64,000 nt of DNA. Source: Eleginops maclovinus (Eukaryota; Chordata; Actinopteri; Perciformes; Eleginopidae). The stretch's first letter is position 1. Each line of letters begins with the position of its first letter. Under the pieces are notes generated by a model. It ran no database searches, was not told the DNA's origin, and was given only the letters and a program-made list of their open reading frames with translations. The stretch covers positions 10,340,512-10,404,511 of the forward strand of contig NC_086370.1 of assembly GCF_036324505.1 (NCBI RefSeq), read 5' to 3'. Of this stretch, positions 12,957 through 25,679 are shown piece by piece. The translations under genes and the position numbers were made by a program.

Positions 12957-14338
12957 GTAAGCACAATCTATTTTACTCTGTTTAGCTGACTTCTTATCAT
13001 CCCATTATCCACAATCTGCAAATGTTAACTCTGTGTACACTCTTGTTGTTGCAAGTATCATTTCAGTGGCTGTGTATGCAACACCGAGCATCAAAGGGTG
13101 TCGGCACTGGCTTTGTCTTTGAAGAATGTTAAAACATAGCAACAACTTCACCTTACACCATGATGCACACAGACACACGCTTGTTTAGGGGAAATGTAGA
13201 CCTGAACAATGCTTGTGCTCCCTCGTGGGACCAGGCCTGATACACAGCAAGGCATCGCTGGCAAGAAGTGAGTGTGCCAATTAGACAAAGTCACATTGAA
13301 AACATGCCAAACTTGGTATTGAAAACATGCTTTGAAGTTATGATTGCAAAATACGTTGGATAGAGCAAAACTACTGGAGTTTATAGAATATAGTAAAACA
13401 GCATCTGCTGTTTTTCACATACTGCATATAGTATACACCATCCACTTAATTTGCACACAAGCTCTAATAATCACCTTGGGTGCCAAATATGCAGGATTGA
13501 TAAATACATGCCAATTTTAATTTGCTGTCAATAAAATCCCTCCAGCAACAATATGGTCTACATTGTAGATTTGTTGTTATTTGAATCATTTCAAATGACC
13601 AAGATACCTACTTAGTGTATTACAGTCCTTTTGCAATTGTACATTAAAAGCCATACCTGAGCCATTAGGTGTTAATCATAAGCAGGGATGTGTAAATGCA
13701 GCGATCTCGTGAGAGTCGTTAGGTGCTCTGATCACTCTCCATGACCATATTACAGCCAACATAATGAAGACCATTTTACAAGACCAGGAGCTCCCTATGG
13801 TGCAAACACTGTTCCCACAAGATGTTCCTATATACATATAAAAGGTTGATAATGCCTCTGGGCCTAATGTAAAACAATACAAAAGTGGTTTCTTAAACAC
13901 CGAGGGAACTTCTAAAGGAACTGTTAATTCCCTATATGGGCTTAGCCTATATCTCCATCTTTATGAAATAATGATGTAATCTACCTCTAGAACACTGTGC
14001 TTCAGATACCTCCATTTAAGTCTGGCAAAATGTTTTAATATATCTTACAACAGTGTAATTGGTTTGTTTGTTACCAACATTTAGATACCTATGGGATCAT
14101 TTACTCTTTCCAATGTAGCAGGTTACTTTGTAAAACTGATTACAGACACGGTTAAGTTATCAGAAGGACTGACACTGACCATGAGAGAATGCTGGCCTGT
14201 TTAACTGCATATGCAGAAATGTGCAGCTAAATTGCCAAATGCAGTTTTCATTAGATTTCTTTTTACAAACATCCTACTACATGATGTTCTACCTCTGTAT
14301 GGCAACAAGCATGTCTCATTGTGTGATGCAACTTCAGT

Positions 14339-14398
14339 AGCCAATCACAGCCCGACATGAAGCAAAAAACTATAAAAGGCAAAAATCTGTGCATTTCA
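14339..14398 (+). promoter_or_regulatory. promoter-like cluster: CCAAT box, TATA box, initiator-like site
   Basis: The string agccaatcacag (CCAAT at 14341-14345) lies 25 bases before tataaaaggc (14371-14380), and a ttcagct initiator-like site falls about 27 bases past the TATA start (A at 14398). The spacing suits an RNA polymerase II core promoter. An ATG with A at -3 follows at 14448 and opens a 32-codon frame ending at 14546. Each motif is common in AT-rich DNA, so this may be coincidence. No transcript evidence is available from sequence alone. Confidence 0.25.
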
Positions 14399-16249
14399 GC
14401 TACAGATCTCTGCTGTGCCGTATATATGTTTTAAAGTGCAAAAGAAAATGTCATCTGCTGAAAATAATATATTGGTTGAAGAAACACATTTAGAAATTCA
14501 ATTATGCTCTCTTTTTACCACAAGTCCAAAATGGCTTTCAGCTTAAACAGTGCCTATCACAACACAATCCCTGAATAAAATGACTGTCAAGCCAGATGTC
14601 TCATGATATACAATTATATTATTACATTCCTAATATGTAAATAGATTCATTGGTTTTTTTCCTCATATGTTACTGAGTATACTGACTATTAAAAGTAATC
14701 TGCCATAAGGAAACATCAAAAAGAGTATTTCTTCATACAGGTGAATTACCAACGACCTTACATCGTTTTTGAAATGTCACAACAAAGGATTCAATTTCCT
14801 TCCAAATATATTACTCATCTTCCTTTATCCACCCTGCTTCATGACTAGCAGGCAGCTGTCATAAAGTACGCACTGTGACGTCCCCACACACTTACGGATT
14901 AGCAAATTACATATTATAGATAAAGTCAAACAAATGTTATTGATGAGCTTATTAATGCGTCCATAAACATGCTGTAAAAGGAACTTCTTGGCATAAAGTA
15001 TCTATCACATTATTAAAATCCAGGGTGCAGAGAAAATAAATAGCTAACTATTATTAAGAGGCTGTCAATTTAATTAACAGATTGTGAAAGCATACAGCTG
15101 CAAGCCTATATGTTGACACCCACACTATTTCACTCTATGAATATAATCATACTCTGAGCTCAATAGAAGAACTCTAGCAATAGTGATGTTTTTTTTTAAC
15201 CAATCACTTTTTTAATTCACACATTTTAATGCATAACCACTCCTCATAATTTCCTGCAATATTTCTGCCACCTATCTCACATAACAAGATAGATATTACT
15301 GAAGTATTAATGATAAGAGGGGCAAACTCTTTCCCACTCTTCTCCTATACTCTATTATCTCTTCTTCCCTTTCTGGTTATTTTATTGCAAATATTCAGTC
15401 ATGATAAGTTTGGCAGTCATGAGTCAAGACGCACTCGCTCTTCATTTCCTGTTTTGCTTTGGAAATTCCTAACCTTCCAACACATTCTGCATAAATCTGA
15501 ACAGGCTTTATATTGCATTGCCTTTTGACTCGTTTCTGTAGTTTTGCAAGCACAAAACTCTGTGTGGCCCCATAGTCAGATCTAGTTACGTCAGTTTTAA
15601 TTGTTTTGAATTGTTGTATACAATCTATACAGCATCTAACAGCATCTAAGTGTTTTTTCAAACATTCACTTGTACTTTTATAGGTTGAAATAAACATGTA
15701 TTGTTATTTATGTTTAATCAACTGATTTATGTTGCATTTTAGAGTGAACAGCTTTAGTGTACTGAAACAATGGCAGGTCAATGGGAGGGAGAGGGTCCTT
15801 GTTTGTACTTTACGGTGCTTATTGCTGTTCACTCTGGTGTCGTGTGCTGCATTGCCAGTACGAACCCATTGTAGCGCTCCACCAGCAGCCCCTCACATCA
15901 AAGGGGCAGGCTGCATGCAGCAGAGGGGAGAAGGTGGGGGGGGGGATTAAAAAGCCTGTTCAATAAATGGCTTAGAGCTTCCCATGACTGCATCTCCACA
16001 GAACAATACAGCTGATTAGGACTGGAGATCTTCACACAGCAGAGGGCAAATAGAGGAGGGACTTTCAAAGGAACTACAGTTTAGTACAGCGGTGTGGTGT
16101 AACTCTGTAAGACTCCTCCCTGTGCCCCTCGAGTTCTGCCGTGCCCTGCTCCCTTGTCAACCGTTTTGACATTTTCTCTACATTTTAGATAACCTTTAAG
16201 GTCGACTTCCATTTCAGCAATGTAAACAACCGCTTTTTAGTGTGAAAGG

Positions 16250-16316
16250 CACATCTTCCTGATCTCACTTTCTCTCTGTCTGTCCTTCTCTCTTTTTTAT
16301 CTTTCTGTCTCTGTAG
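16250..16316 (+). repeat. pyrimidine-rich tract
   Basis: The + strand is almost entirely C and T with tctctctg-like repeats. It is simple-sequence DNA; no adjacent exon was found that would make it a splice tract. Confidence 0.75.
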
Positions 16317-19300
16317 AATACACAGAGATATAGCATCGTTATATGAGTGCACATGGTCATGTACCAAGGTGCTATACTTATGCACTTGTGCTTGACTTGT
16401 TTTCAGACTCAAAATGCAGTTTAGAAAAACAAATCCTGTGCTCCCAACATTGTGACAGACAGAAAACAGGAACAAGTTATCCTAGGCCTTTGCGGAGAGA
16501 AAAATAGATTTGTCAGGGAAGCTAATGCTAATTGACACTCTCTCTCACGCCTCCATATTCCAGGAGACTCAGACACCATTGACAGATGATGGCAGAACAG
16601 GGAGGTTGGGTGTAGCAGGGTTGCACAGGGGGTACCTTAGACGCTTGGAAAGAAAAATGAGGGCTCACACTGCGCTGACAGTCCAATCCCTCAGTCCGAC
16701 CCATTAGCCACAACAGAATTTCTGCACGGATAGTGTATCGGAGGTACCACCCATAAACAAACTGGTGCCCACCGTGGGCCACGAGGTCACCCTGCATGAT
16801 AGAGGTTATTAAGTGCCGCTCCTGTTTGCACATCAATCACAGCCATGAGACCTGGGTTTAAATGGATTATTCCTTCCAAAGAGGAGGCACCTCTCAATGT
16901 CTCACAAGATCAGTGCCAAGAGTCCAACTACCTAGACTAAGAGAGGTCATATTGTCTTTTTATGTTTCCCTTTCTCTTTATTCTTCCTTTCCATAGATTC
17001 TCTCTTTCTCACGGTCTTTTTCCATCTCATAGTGCACTCACACAGGCTGAGGTACTTGCTAAACCCTGTGTAACCGAACACACATAAATAAAGAATTCCA
17101 TTCTTAGATGAACTGTGGACAATTCAGCCTTGTGCAGCCTCTTATCTATTGCTGGAAGAGCACTTTTCTTGTAATGAGCTGTACAGTTTAGAGAGCGTCT
17201 GCTAAGATCAATCTTAGCAGGGAGCAGAGAACTCACTGAGAGAATGCAAAGGCAAGGACATAAACATACAGTCTACTACTTCCCTGACTGATGCCATCAC
17301 ATACATGTATTTATAACCCTATCAAAACAATCGTAGGCCCACAACATGGCAGTACCACTTCTCAGGATGAATATCATCCTCTATACCGCTCAGCCTCAAC
17401 CTTTGGCTCATCGGTCTCTGTGACGGATCTAAGGATTGTTGACAGAGGAGTATTTGGACCGACTGGTGGCTGTGGGAGATATGCGGATGTAATATGTAAT
17501 CCACCCAAGCTCTCCTGGTATGTCCCTGCTGTCTTTCTACAGTACCGTCCAGATCAAAGGTGTCAAGCTGCTAAGATTTTTTTTTTTATTCCAGCCAGCA
17601 TCATACTCTGGCTCCCTTCATCCCTGTCTAGGATTAAGAAGGTTGGAGACATTCATGGCACCTTATCTCTCGGCAGTGATGGCTCGCTGCTGGCTTGCCA
17701 GAGATGGCCAGGGCAATCCCCCCTTCTCTTAAAACCTCAGGTTTACTACAGGGAGCTTAGCCCAGCTGGGTTGGGAATTTCAAGGTACATAGGAGCACCG
17801 TGCTGTATCAGTGGGTAGCAGAGTGTGTGTGCTCAGAGGGAACAGGAGCTGCGTAGCCCATTTAACTGCAGTCACACAGTGTGCATTGTACTCAACACTA
17901 GCCTTGCTGTACCATTTTCATGGATGATAAGCCAAATGTATAAATACTTTTAACCCAAAGGAAAACACATTTTTAGGCCTTCAAGAAATTTGTTTGAGCA
18001 TTCAACTTTTGCATATCAAACACTCTTCAGGACGCTTTTAAAAACGCGTAATGGTAAATTTAGCATGTAGGACAAAACATGGCATCGCCTATATGGAATG
18101 CTTCCAAGAAAGGTCATCATCTGTTGTGCCACGGAGGCTGCTGTCTTTCTTCCCACCTCTTTTTCTGCCTGTCTTCCTCTCAAAGCACCCTCCCATCCCT
18201 CTTTGTCTATGTCTCCTTCTGCGGGCTGCAAAGTCGGTCATGGTCACAGCACTGCCGCGTCCCAGTGTTGGCGTAGGAAGGAGCTTGGGGCCATTTGACA
18301 CCCACGCTTTGGCGCCTAGAGTCCTGGGGCAAAACTCTGTCCTCCACCCCAGGTCACCTCACCTCTCCTCTGGGCACTGATGGGGTGACAACCCTCATTC
18401 CCTCCTCACTTTCCAGATGAACACACAGGACGGCTGCCCTCAACTAGAGCAGCCCTCCACTGTGCTGCACTTAATGATTCCCTCCTGCTGCCTAAACCAC
18501 AATCAACTGCTCTGTATTACACTGTGAGTAAATGATTCCTCTCTGCCTGCCTGTTACAGGAGGGCAGAAGTCTCTTTCTAGGACATCACATTTTGTTGTA
18601 AGGAACATGTCTTTATTAATATATTTTAAAGATGTCCTAATCGACAAAGGTAAAAGTAAATGCTATAACACTTTTAATACCTTTCAACATCAGATACACA
18701 TTCACATTTCATGACTTTGTTGGTGCCCTTTTTTATTTCCTATGTTTACAGTGTGTCATATCGACACCTATGAGGATTTTACTAGTGCCAGACAAACCCA
18801 GCCTGGGGCTACTTGCTGCTTTAAGGTGGACAGCTCATCAAAATGAATGACGAGTGTGGAAATGTGAACTTGACCGACAGAAGCTGAGGGACAGCAAAGT
18901 GGGAGCAACCGTACAATTCTTGCCTCAAGGGGAGAAAAGCTGTACTTTGTTGCTGTACAAAAAAGTGCCATGTGCTAAAAAGAAAATATAAAAACAAGAA
19001 CAGTAGAAATGCTAAAGCCCTAAAATAGCAGCATGTTGTGGAATCCTCTTCACAATATAAGCTCACTCAGGAAAAACAAAACTGGTGTGGTCTGCACTAT
19101 GCTGAGCCTACCCATATATTTGCAAACAAAGTATGGGGATGAATCATTACACAGACGTGAATTCAACTTGTTGACTTGGCTCCACTCGTTTTATCAGGGG
19201 ATGCAGCTTCTTCTCACTCCTTCTCACCAGAGCAAAACACCTAAGCTACACAGGTTTGTTGTGAAAGTTAACTCCGTGAATGTAGGATATGTTAATGTTG

Positions 19301-22300
19301 CATACTGACAAAAGAGAGAGCAATGGGCTTGCTAGTTGTTAAAGCAATAAATCCCTGCAAAAGGCAGAACTCACAATTATATTATGTAACCTGGTCCTAA
19401 TTAAGTCAGAGCTGTATGTGATGTTAAACAGGAGCTGTTTCATTATGAATTAAGTAACTGCGATTATTGTTCTACCTTTTAACTTCAATATCAGTTGCTT
19501 TCCTCTGGTTTCTAGTTTTGTACGAGACAGATAAAACAACGTTCCTCAAAAGTCACCTAGGTTCTTGCTTCATAAAAGTGTTTTACATATGCATACGAGA
19601 GGGGCAAGAAATTCTGTCTCTTGGTTGCATCAGAGATTAGAGTCGGCTCTCTTTTTTTCATATTAACAAAGGTTCTACATGCCCAAGATCATAGGAATAA
19701 AATATTTGAATTCTGTTTTAAGTTGAAACTGCTCTCCCGCTTAACTCACTGGGCTGATGCAGCGACACGGATAAAAATGTACCTTTCATTTAAAAGGAAA
19801 TGAAACCGAGTCATCGTTCTCATAGAATTTGATCATGCTTTTTAATTTCAAAAGATGAAATGAGGTGAAGAACACTAAATGAAAATACCTACCTTGCGGT
19901 CAGATTTGGTCTTTATCTTACTAAATTCCCCATGCTCACTAAATGTGTTGTGTTCACTGAACATTTAACTACCTTATCAGTCAACATCACTGGATGTACT
20001 ATGCAAATGTCATGTGAGCCCACTGTTCCACTGTAACCCTTTGTCCACATGGCATGTGCCATAGTCCCTGTTCCCCTCTCTGTCTGGATGCTGCACTCTG
20101 TCCAGTGATGAAGTAGAGGAACCTTCAGCAGAAATAACAGTGCACCACCTGAGTCCTCATCAGCGGCACTGCGCTGCACATATCCCACCAGTGCGCTTCA
20201 CTAAGACAAATCTCCCTGAGCCGGCCATATTCCCAGCATAGAAGAGAGGCGAACCAAGCAGAGCAGGGACCCTGGAGGGTCCACCACCACTGCGCCTGAC
20301 GCCAGCTCTCCACCTTCTGACAGATTAGCCTTCACTGAACCCTCCGCACAGCAAATGGAGCAAAAGAGAATGAGGAGGAGGGGTTGAGGGGGCAGATGTA
20401 GAAGTAAAACACTGGACTTTTTCATTTTGTGTGTACTTGAGCATGAAAAAGAACCAGCCCACTCAATCCTAAGTTTTCCTGATAGTGAATTTTGCATTTC
20501 CAACTAAGACTCCTGTAGCCAAGAGAGGTGATGGAAGTGGCGTTCGAGGGTTTTTTGTTGTAGCTGTTTTTACACATATAAACATAGTTGGCCAAGCTGA
20601 CATGGACAAAGTGGCACAGAGAGGAGAGGTAAGGGTAGTGGATGCTGTGAAGGAGACAAATGATGAGGGAGAGCCGCCGACGGACTCAAACGGCTGCTGT
20701 TGACCTTGGGCCATTGATGCTCAAGACGAGCAGAGTTCCTCTGGCAGAATGCCCCGAGCTGCACTGACCCCTTTTTCCAGCTTTCCATCTAGATCTCTTT
20801 ATGTCATCTCTTTTCCAACGTTTGTTTATCATCCTACTTTCCTGTTATCTTCTTCACTGGTTCTATAGTTCACCTCTTTTCACCTCTCTCCCTCTCCGTT
20901 CAGCTCTGCTATGATTAATAGGAATGACTCTCAAATCAATAGAGCATTTGTAGAAACTCCACACTGAATAGATTAAATGGACTCAACGCATTCCACCCCC
21001 TGCTTGTGACCAGTTAGACCAGAATGTCCTAATATCATGTCTAAAGCCTGCTTTCAGCGCACTTAAGTTGGCACAGTAAGAGCACAAAGACGGGTCCCGA
21101 ATTCTTTAAAAAATGTGCTCATCTATTCCATTTGTGTATGTCTTACTTCCCAACACCTCTCCCTTTGTGTGTGCTCTTCCTAAACAGCTGGTCCTATCTC
21201 TGTGGATCTATATTTCTCAGCTTGCACGTCTTCCGCACATCTGTTTGCCTATGATACTTCACGTGTGAGTTGGAGTGTTGGTACACCTGCATACGTGTGG
21301 AAACGGATTTTGAAAAAGGAAACATCATCAGACAAAGTGATATCGCTGTAAAGGTTAAGTGTGTTTGGGGAGACAAGAGGAGTCAGGTGACCTGCAAACT
21401 GATTTGGCATGCTGGATTAGGTTCTGAGCACACAGCTCTGGGGGCAGCTTTTGAAGGGCAGGAGCCATGAACGGGCCACGCACTGTCTGCAGACACTGCC
21501 TAACAGAGCCATAGGAGCAGACTGGCTGTCACTGCTCGCTGGTATGCACCTCACATCCTGCTCCACACAGGGCTTTAACAGCATCTCAGCCAGAGCTTGG
21601 CAGCACTTCAGCCCGTCTAACCCAACCACTCCTGTCAGGCTGAGAAGGGGGAGGAGAAGAAAAACAGAAAGAGAGACACATCAATGGTAGATAGGTGAGG
21701 TTGGTGGGAGTAAAGCTTCGTACTGTATATCTTGACTGTCAAGGCAGTGGATTCAACGCATTTACAGAAAAGTTATTGAGAGGCTTTGATAGCGGGGGGT
21801 CTGGGTGGGAGATGAAAGAAATCAGGAAATGTAAGGCTTGATCTTTGTGACTTTTCATTTTCTTTTCATCCTATTTAAAGGGTAGGGGTCGTCGCAGCAG
21901 TTGTAAGCCTGTTTCATAGGTCATAGAATGTTAAAGTCATGTCATTGACCCAGGAAAAGAAAAGTATTTGAGAATGTGACCCATGCAATAACCAACAGGC
22001 AACAACTGTGGCATGGCGCTTGTATCAGTTGATGTGGGTTGAAATTGAGGTCTTGAACTCTGTCGTTAGAGGAAGACAGTGCCTGCTGCAACCTTTGGTC
22101 TCTTATGGAGTTCAGAGGCGAGAATATAGTGGAGAGTGCATTTTAAATCATGAGCCAGGTCAATTTGGAGTCAGGACTAAAAAATAATGGGCCATGTTTG
22201 TTTGTTGGCTTCTGGGCTCATCTTTGCATAGGGCAGGCAGTGTAAAGGTTGTAGCTGCGAGGCAACTTCAAACTATAGCTCGATGGATCTGTGCACGCTT

Positions 22301-22736
22301 CAGAGATAAATGCTTTCAGCAAGTTCAGTGTAAGGCCTAGAAGAAGGAACTCAACAATAATTACTTGAAAATTAAGACAACTGAAACACTACTCGGTGAC
22401 AGAGTAGAAGATTGTCAGTGCTTTTAGTAATGGCTTATATACTCTCAAGCTGTAGCAAGGCTGAATGAGGGCTTTTATAGTCAATAGCTCACTTTAAGTG
22501 CTGGCTCTTGGGAAGTTCTCTTCAGTGAAATGATCTTGAGATCAGCATCCAGCTGATTCCTCCCTCTGTTGGCCTTATTAAAAATTAATCCAATTGTAAT
22601 GTGTGTTTGGATCGATATATTGTGTCAACAGTTCAAGGCCCTTCTCAGCATGAACAACTGTCGTGATTAATGCAGTAGTAAGCCACATTGCTTTTTAGCC
22701 AAAGGTTTGCTATATGTTCCATCTGGCAAACTGCTA

Positions 22737-22768
22737 ACATGTATGTGTGAATGATCACACATACATGT
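22737..22768. repeat. perfect 14-bp inverted repeat with a 4-base loop
   Basis: The arms acatgtatgtgtga (22737-22750) and tcacacatacatgt (22755-22768) are exact reverse complements with atga between them. The stem can form in DNA or RNA. It sits about 300 bases before the macrod2 acceptor at 23066. Confidence 0.95.
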
Positions 22769-23066
22769 GTAATTGTCCACCTAAATACAAAAAAAATCAA
22801 TTGTACCTGAGGTGGTAATTAGTGAGGGTGTGATGAATATATTTATAGTTTGTGTCTACACTTTTTCACCCAGGTATGAGTCTGTGTGTGTTTACCCATC
22901 ACTGTTCAACTGGTCTCATCTAGCAGCTTGTACTTCTTTCCATTGATTCAGTGGAAATACTGTTACCTGTGGAGATATCGGGTCTGTTCGCCTGTCTGTT
23001 TTTGTCTACCTCTTGCATCTGCATGTTGGATACTACTGGTATTGACATAGTTTTTCTCTCCTATAG

Positions 23067-23140
23067 GCTTTCCGAATGAACCTGCAGCTGACATCGCTCT
23101 GAAAACAGTAAAGAGCTGGATCGAAGAGAACTCTGATAAG
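23067..23140 (+). CDS. macrod2: macrod2 internal exon: C-terminal helix region of the macrodomain (partial gene)
   Basis: This 74-bp exon supplies the last two bases of the split glycine codon and then reads FPNEPAADIALKTVKSW followed by IEENSDK. The acceptor is tttttctctcctatag, ending at 23066. The donor at 23141 is gtagag, a weaker match than the previous donor; reading through it meets a stop (gta gag taa), so splicing is required here. The exon ends in phase 0. The FPNEPAA wording and the following amphipathic helix match vertebrate MACROD2, whereas MACROD1 has a YPCEAAAE-type sequence here. In the family this helix packs beside the ADP-ribose pocket, and the next exon should encode the final VDRII-type strand. 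I searched by eye for that strand downstream and did not find it, so it probably lies beyond 64000. The two exons total 105 bp, exactly 35 codons, with no frame break. Confidence 0.93.
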
Positions 23141-24210
23141 GTAGAGTAATGCATGTTCAAAAAAAATAGCTGTCAATCTCAGGCCACCTATGCTTTGCAG
23201 GGAATGCTTTTTGCTGATTTGCTGTGAGTGGAGATGTTTGGACCACAGCAGAAACACAGAACACTAATTATTATGCATCCCATATCATACAGACATCTCA
23301 CCCACCTGCGCCACTTGATCAGCCATTTAGTTTGTGGTCTGGCTGCATATCAAATTAAAAGCTAGTCTGAGACTAATCAGGCCTTAAATGGTCTGTTGAC
23401 TGTTTAATTGGTATATGCTTGGGAGATTAAACCCAGGAGAACATCTACTCATCAGATCAAATAATCTGAAATTGGTTTTGTAGATGAATCATAGTGATGC
23501 CTTCCAAGGAATGAAGGCTTATCTAGTCTCTAGTATAATTTAGAAATACCATGATTCATGGTCTGATCCATTGTACCATCACATTTAACTTGGTAGAAAA
23601 AATGCATAAACAAAGTAATCTTAAGTAAAACACGGGTAATACTATAATCAACAGAACAGATAATAATTTCAGTTTGAGTTATTAGGTGGGTAGCGTATAC
23701 TAGTTATCATTATGTGGACATTTTGAATTCAAAGCAAATTGTGCTGAAGATTTGAGCTTCGTGCCACCATTAGCACTTTACCTCAGAAAAGCCAACATTA
23801 CTGTTTTATAATCCAGGCAGTGAGAAAACTCTAACGTGTGTGCCTTACAAAACTACTTCTTTATTGTGATATCTTTGGCCTTGATGTCAGGCTACACCTA
23901 ATGATCAAGGATAACTCTGAAGCCTTTAAAATTGTCTCATATTTTGTGCACCCTGGGTGCTTAAACCTTTAGATGTGACTGTATTGTAACAAGTCAGCAC
24001 TAATTAACCAGGTGCTACTCCATGTGATGCTGTTATCAGGACCAAATTATAGCCAATACGAATTTCAATACAAGCACTTATGAGGTATTTACACAAGGCA
24101 TTTACAGAGCATTATCAAGTGAATAACATTCACAATTAAAAAGGGGTTTTCATCACCTTGAATTACTTACATTAAAGGTCCCCAATCATGGTATATTTGA
24201 ACAATATTTT

Positions 24211-24638
24211 TTTTTCTTTTAACAATTTTTATTTGAATTTTCAAGTTATATTGCACTTTGTTAGCAGCACACATTGGTCAGAAATGTACACAAACATAAA
24301 ATGGCTGCAATGTCCAGCTGAATTCCAATTTCCCTTGCCCATCCCTCCCAATCCCACCCAATCAACCCTCCCCAGCAATCCCAGCTGTCCCCTCGAGTTC
24401 AGATTTAATAAGAGTAATTGTTCAATATATTTGTCACACCAAGTATATAGGAAAAGTGCCATTACATATGATATAATTCAATGTACAAGGATAACGAAAT
24501 ATATCAGTCTATAAAGAAGTAAAGGAAATCAAATAAAAACAATGGAAAAATAAAAATAAAAAATAAAAAAGTAAATAAAGAGTAATTGAAAGAAAGAAAG
24601 GGGGGGAGGGGGGGACCCTACTCGTCCTGGTTTAGTGG
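24211..24638 (-). mobile_element. retroposon inserted in reverse orientation, with a perfect 17-bp target-site duplication
   Basis: The insert opens with a T-rich run (reverse of a poly-A tail) and ends ctcgtcctggtttagtgg. It is bracketed by tatttgaacaatatttt at 24194-24210 and again at 24639-24655, an exact duplication and the hallmark of target-primed reverse transcription. Read on the - strand it starts ccactaaaccaggacgagta, passes a C-rich stretch (two runs of seven) and ends in poly-A. The wording resembles the 3' untranslated part of a fish LINE. There is no reverse transcriptase frame, so it is either a heavily 5'-truncated LINE copy or a short non-autonomous element. The intact duplication suggests a fairly recent insertion. 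Confidence 0.85.
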
Positions 24639-25165
24639 TATTTGAACAATATTTTGTAGGACAACATCTATACAAAACATGTCTGTGAAGTGTTTTGCTC
24701 AAAATACAAAACAGATCACCCATAGTAGCATGCCTCATACCCCTCTATGTCAGCCCTGTTCCAAGAGTGCTGATTCTGTGACTGTCGCTTTGAATTTGAG
24801 CTGAGCTGAAGCTGGCCACGCCCCTTTGGAGCTTCATGCAGATCTCTGTGAAGAGTGGTTTCTACCGAGGATACTCAGATAAATGCTGCCATGATTAAAT
24901 TCCATATTATGTTCCAAACCACATCAAGCATTATTTCTGAAACATAGACCTCAAACGTTTTTCCCCCTCTGGGTTTACTAGAAGGACATGACCTTTTATA
25001 GTACACATACTCTCTCCAGTACAGTGTTAGCTCTGTGTGTTAGCGATGCTTGCTAATGTAAACTCAGACCATATTACTTCCAAACATGTGGCGCATTCTT
25101 TCTGATACAGCTATGGCCTGTTCTTTCTCCCGTGTTTACCACTAGAACAGTGCCATTATATGCGT

Positions 25166-25327
<162 letters not shown>

Positions 25328-25679
25328 ACAACTTTACACTAAGTCCCTCCTGCAGACATCCTGCTGAACACACAGACACACAGAGGTGCTGCGGAGGGGA
25401 TTCAGCTCGCCGACTGTATACTGTATGGGGGACGATAGGTTGGAACGGTTGGGAGTTGTCACGTGGGCGGGATGTTGCTAGGAGTTAATATAAAACCAGC
25501 CCACATTTTCCTTACTACGTTATAAGGAAAGCAAATCTGGATCAGCTCGTTTGTACCCCTGTTTTTAGAGATGTGGTCAAGGAGGAAAAGAGAGAGGGCT
25601 GTATTTTCTGACACACCGGGGTCACATATTTATGTAAAAGACATTAGAAAGTGCATTTTGCATAAGTGGGGAGCTTTAA

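Larger units (their letters stand above)
12957..23066 (+). other. macrod2: macrod2 intron, complete (about 10.1 kb)
   Basis: The donor gtaagc at 12957 and the acceptor ctcctatag at 23066 join two exons in a matching phase (1). Relatively AT-rich DNA occupies roughly 13-15.7 kb; the rest is more balanced, with CT-rich patches at 16250-16316, 16950-17020 and 18110-18260. I recognise no transposon family inside it. Long stretches such as 12957-14338, 14550-16249 and 18400-22736 hold nothing I can support beyond chance open frames. Confidence 0.88.

Noticed and set aside
18016..18380. Five overlapping open frames on both strands
   Set aside because: The local DNA is C/T-rich and poor in stop codons, which opens several frames at once. 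None has a domain.
20201..20503. - strand open frame whose internal MKKSSVLLLHLPPQPLLLIL looks like a signal peptide
   Set aside because: Leucine runs arise easily from G/A-rich strands. No cleavage-site context, partner exon or homologue was seen.
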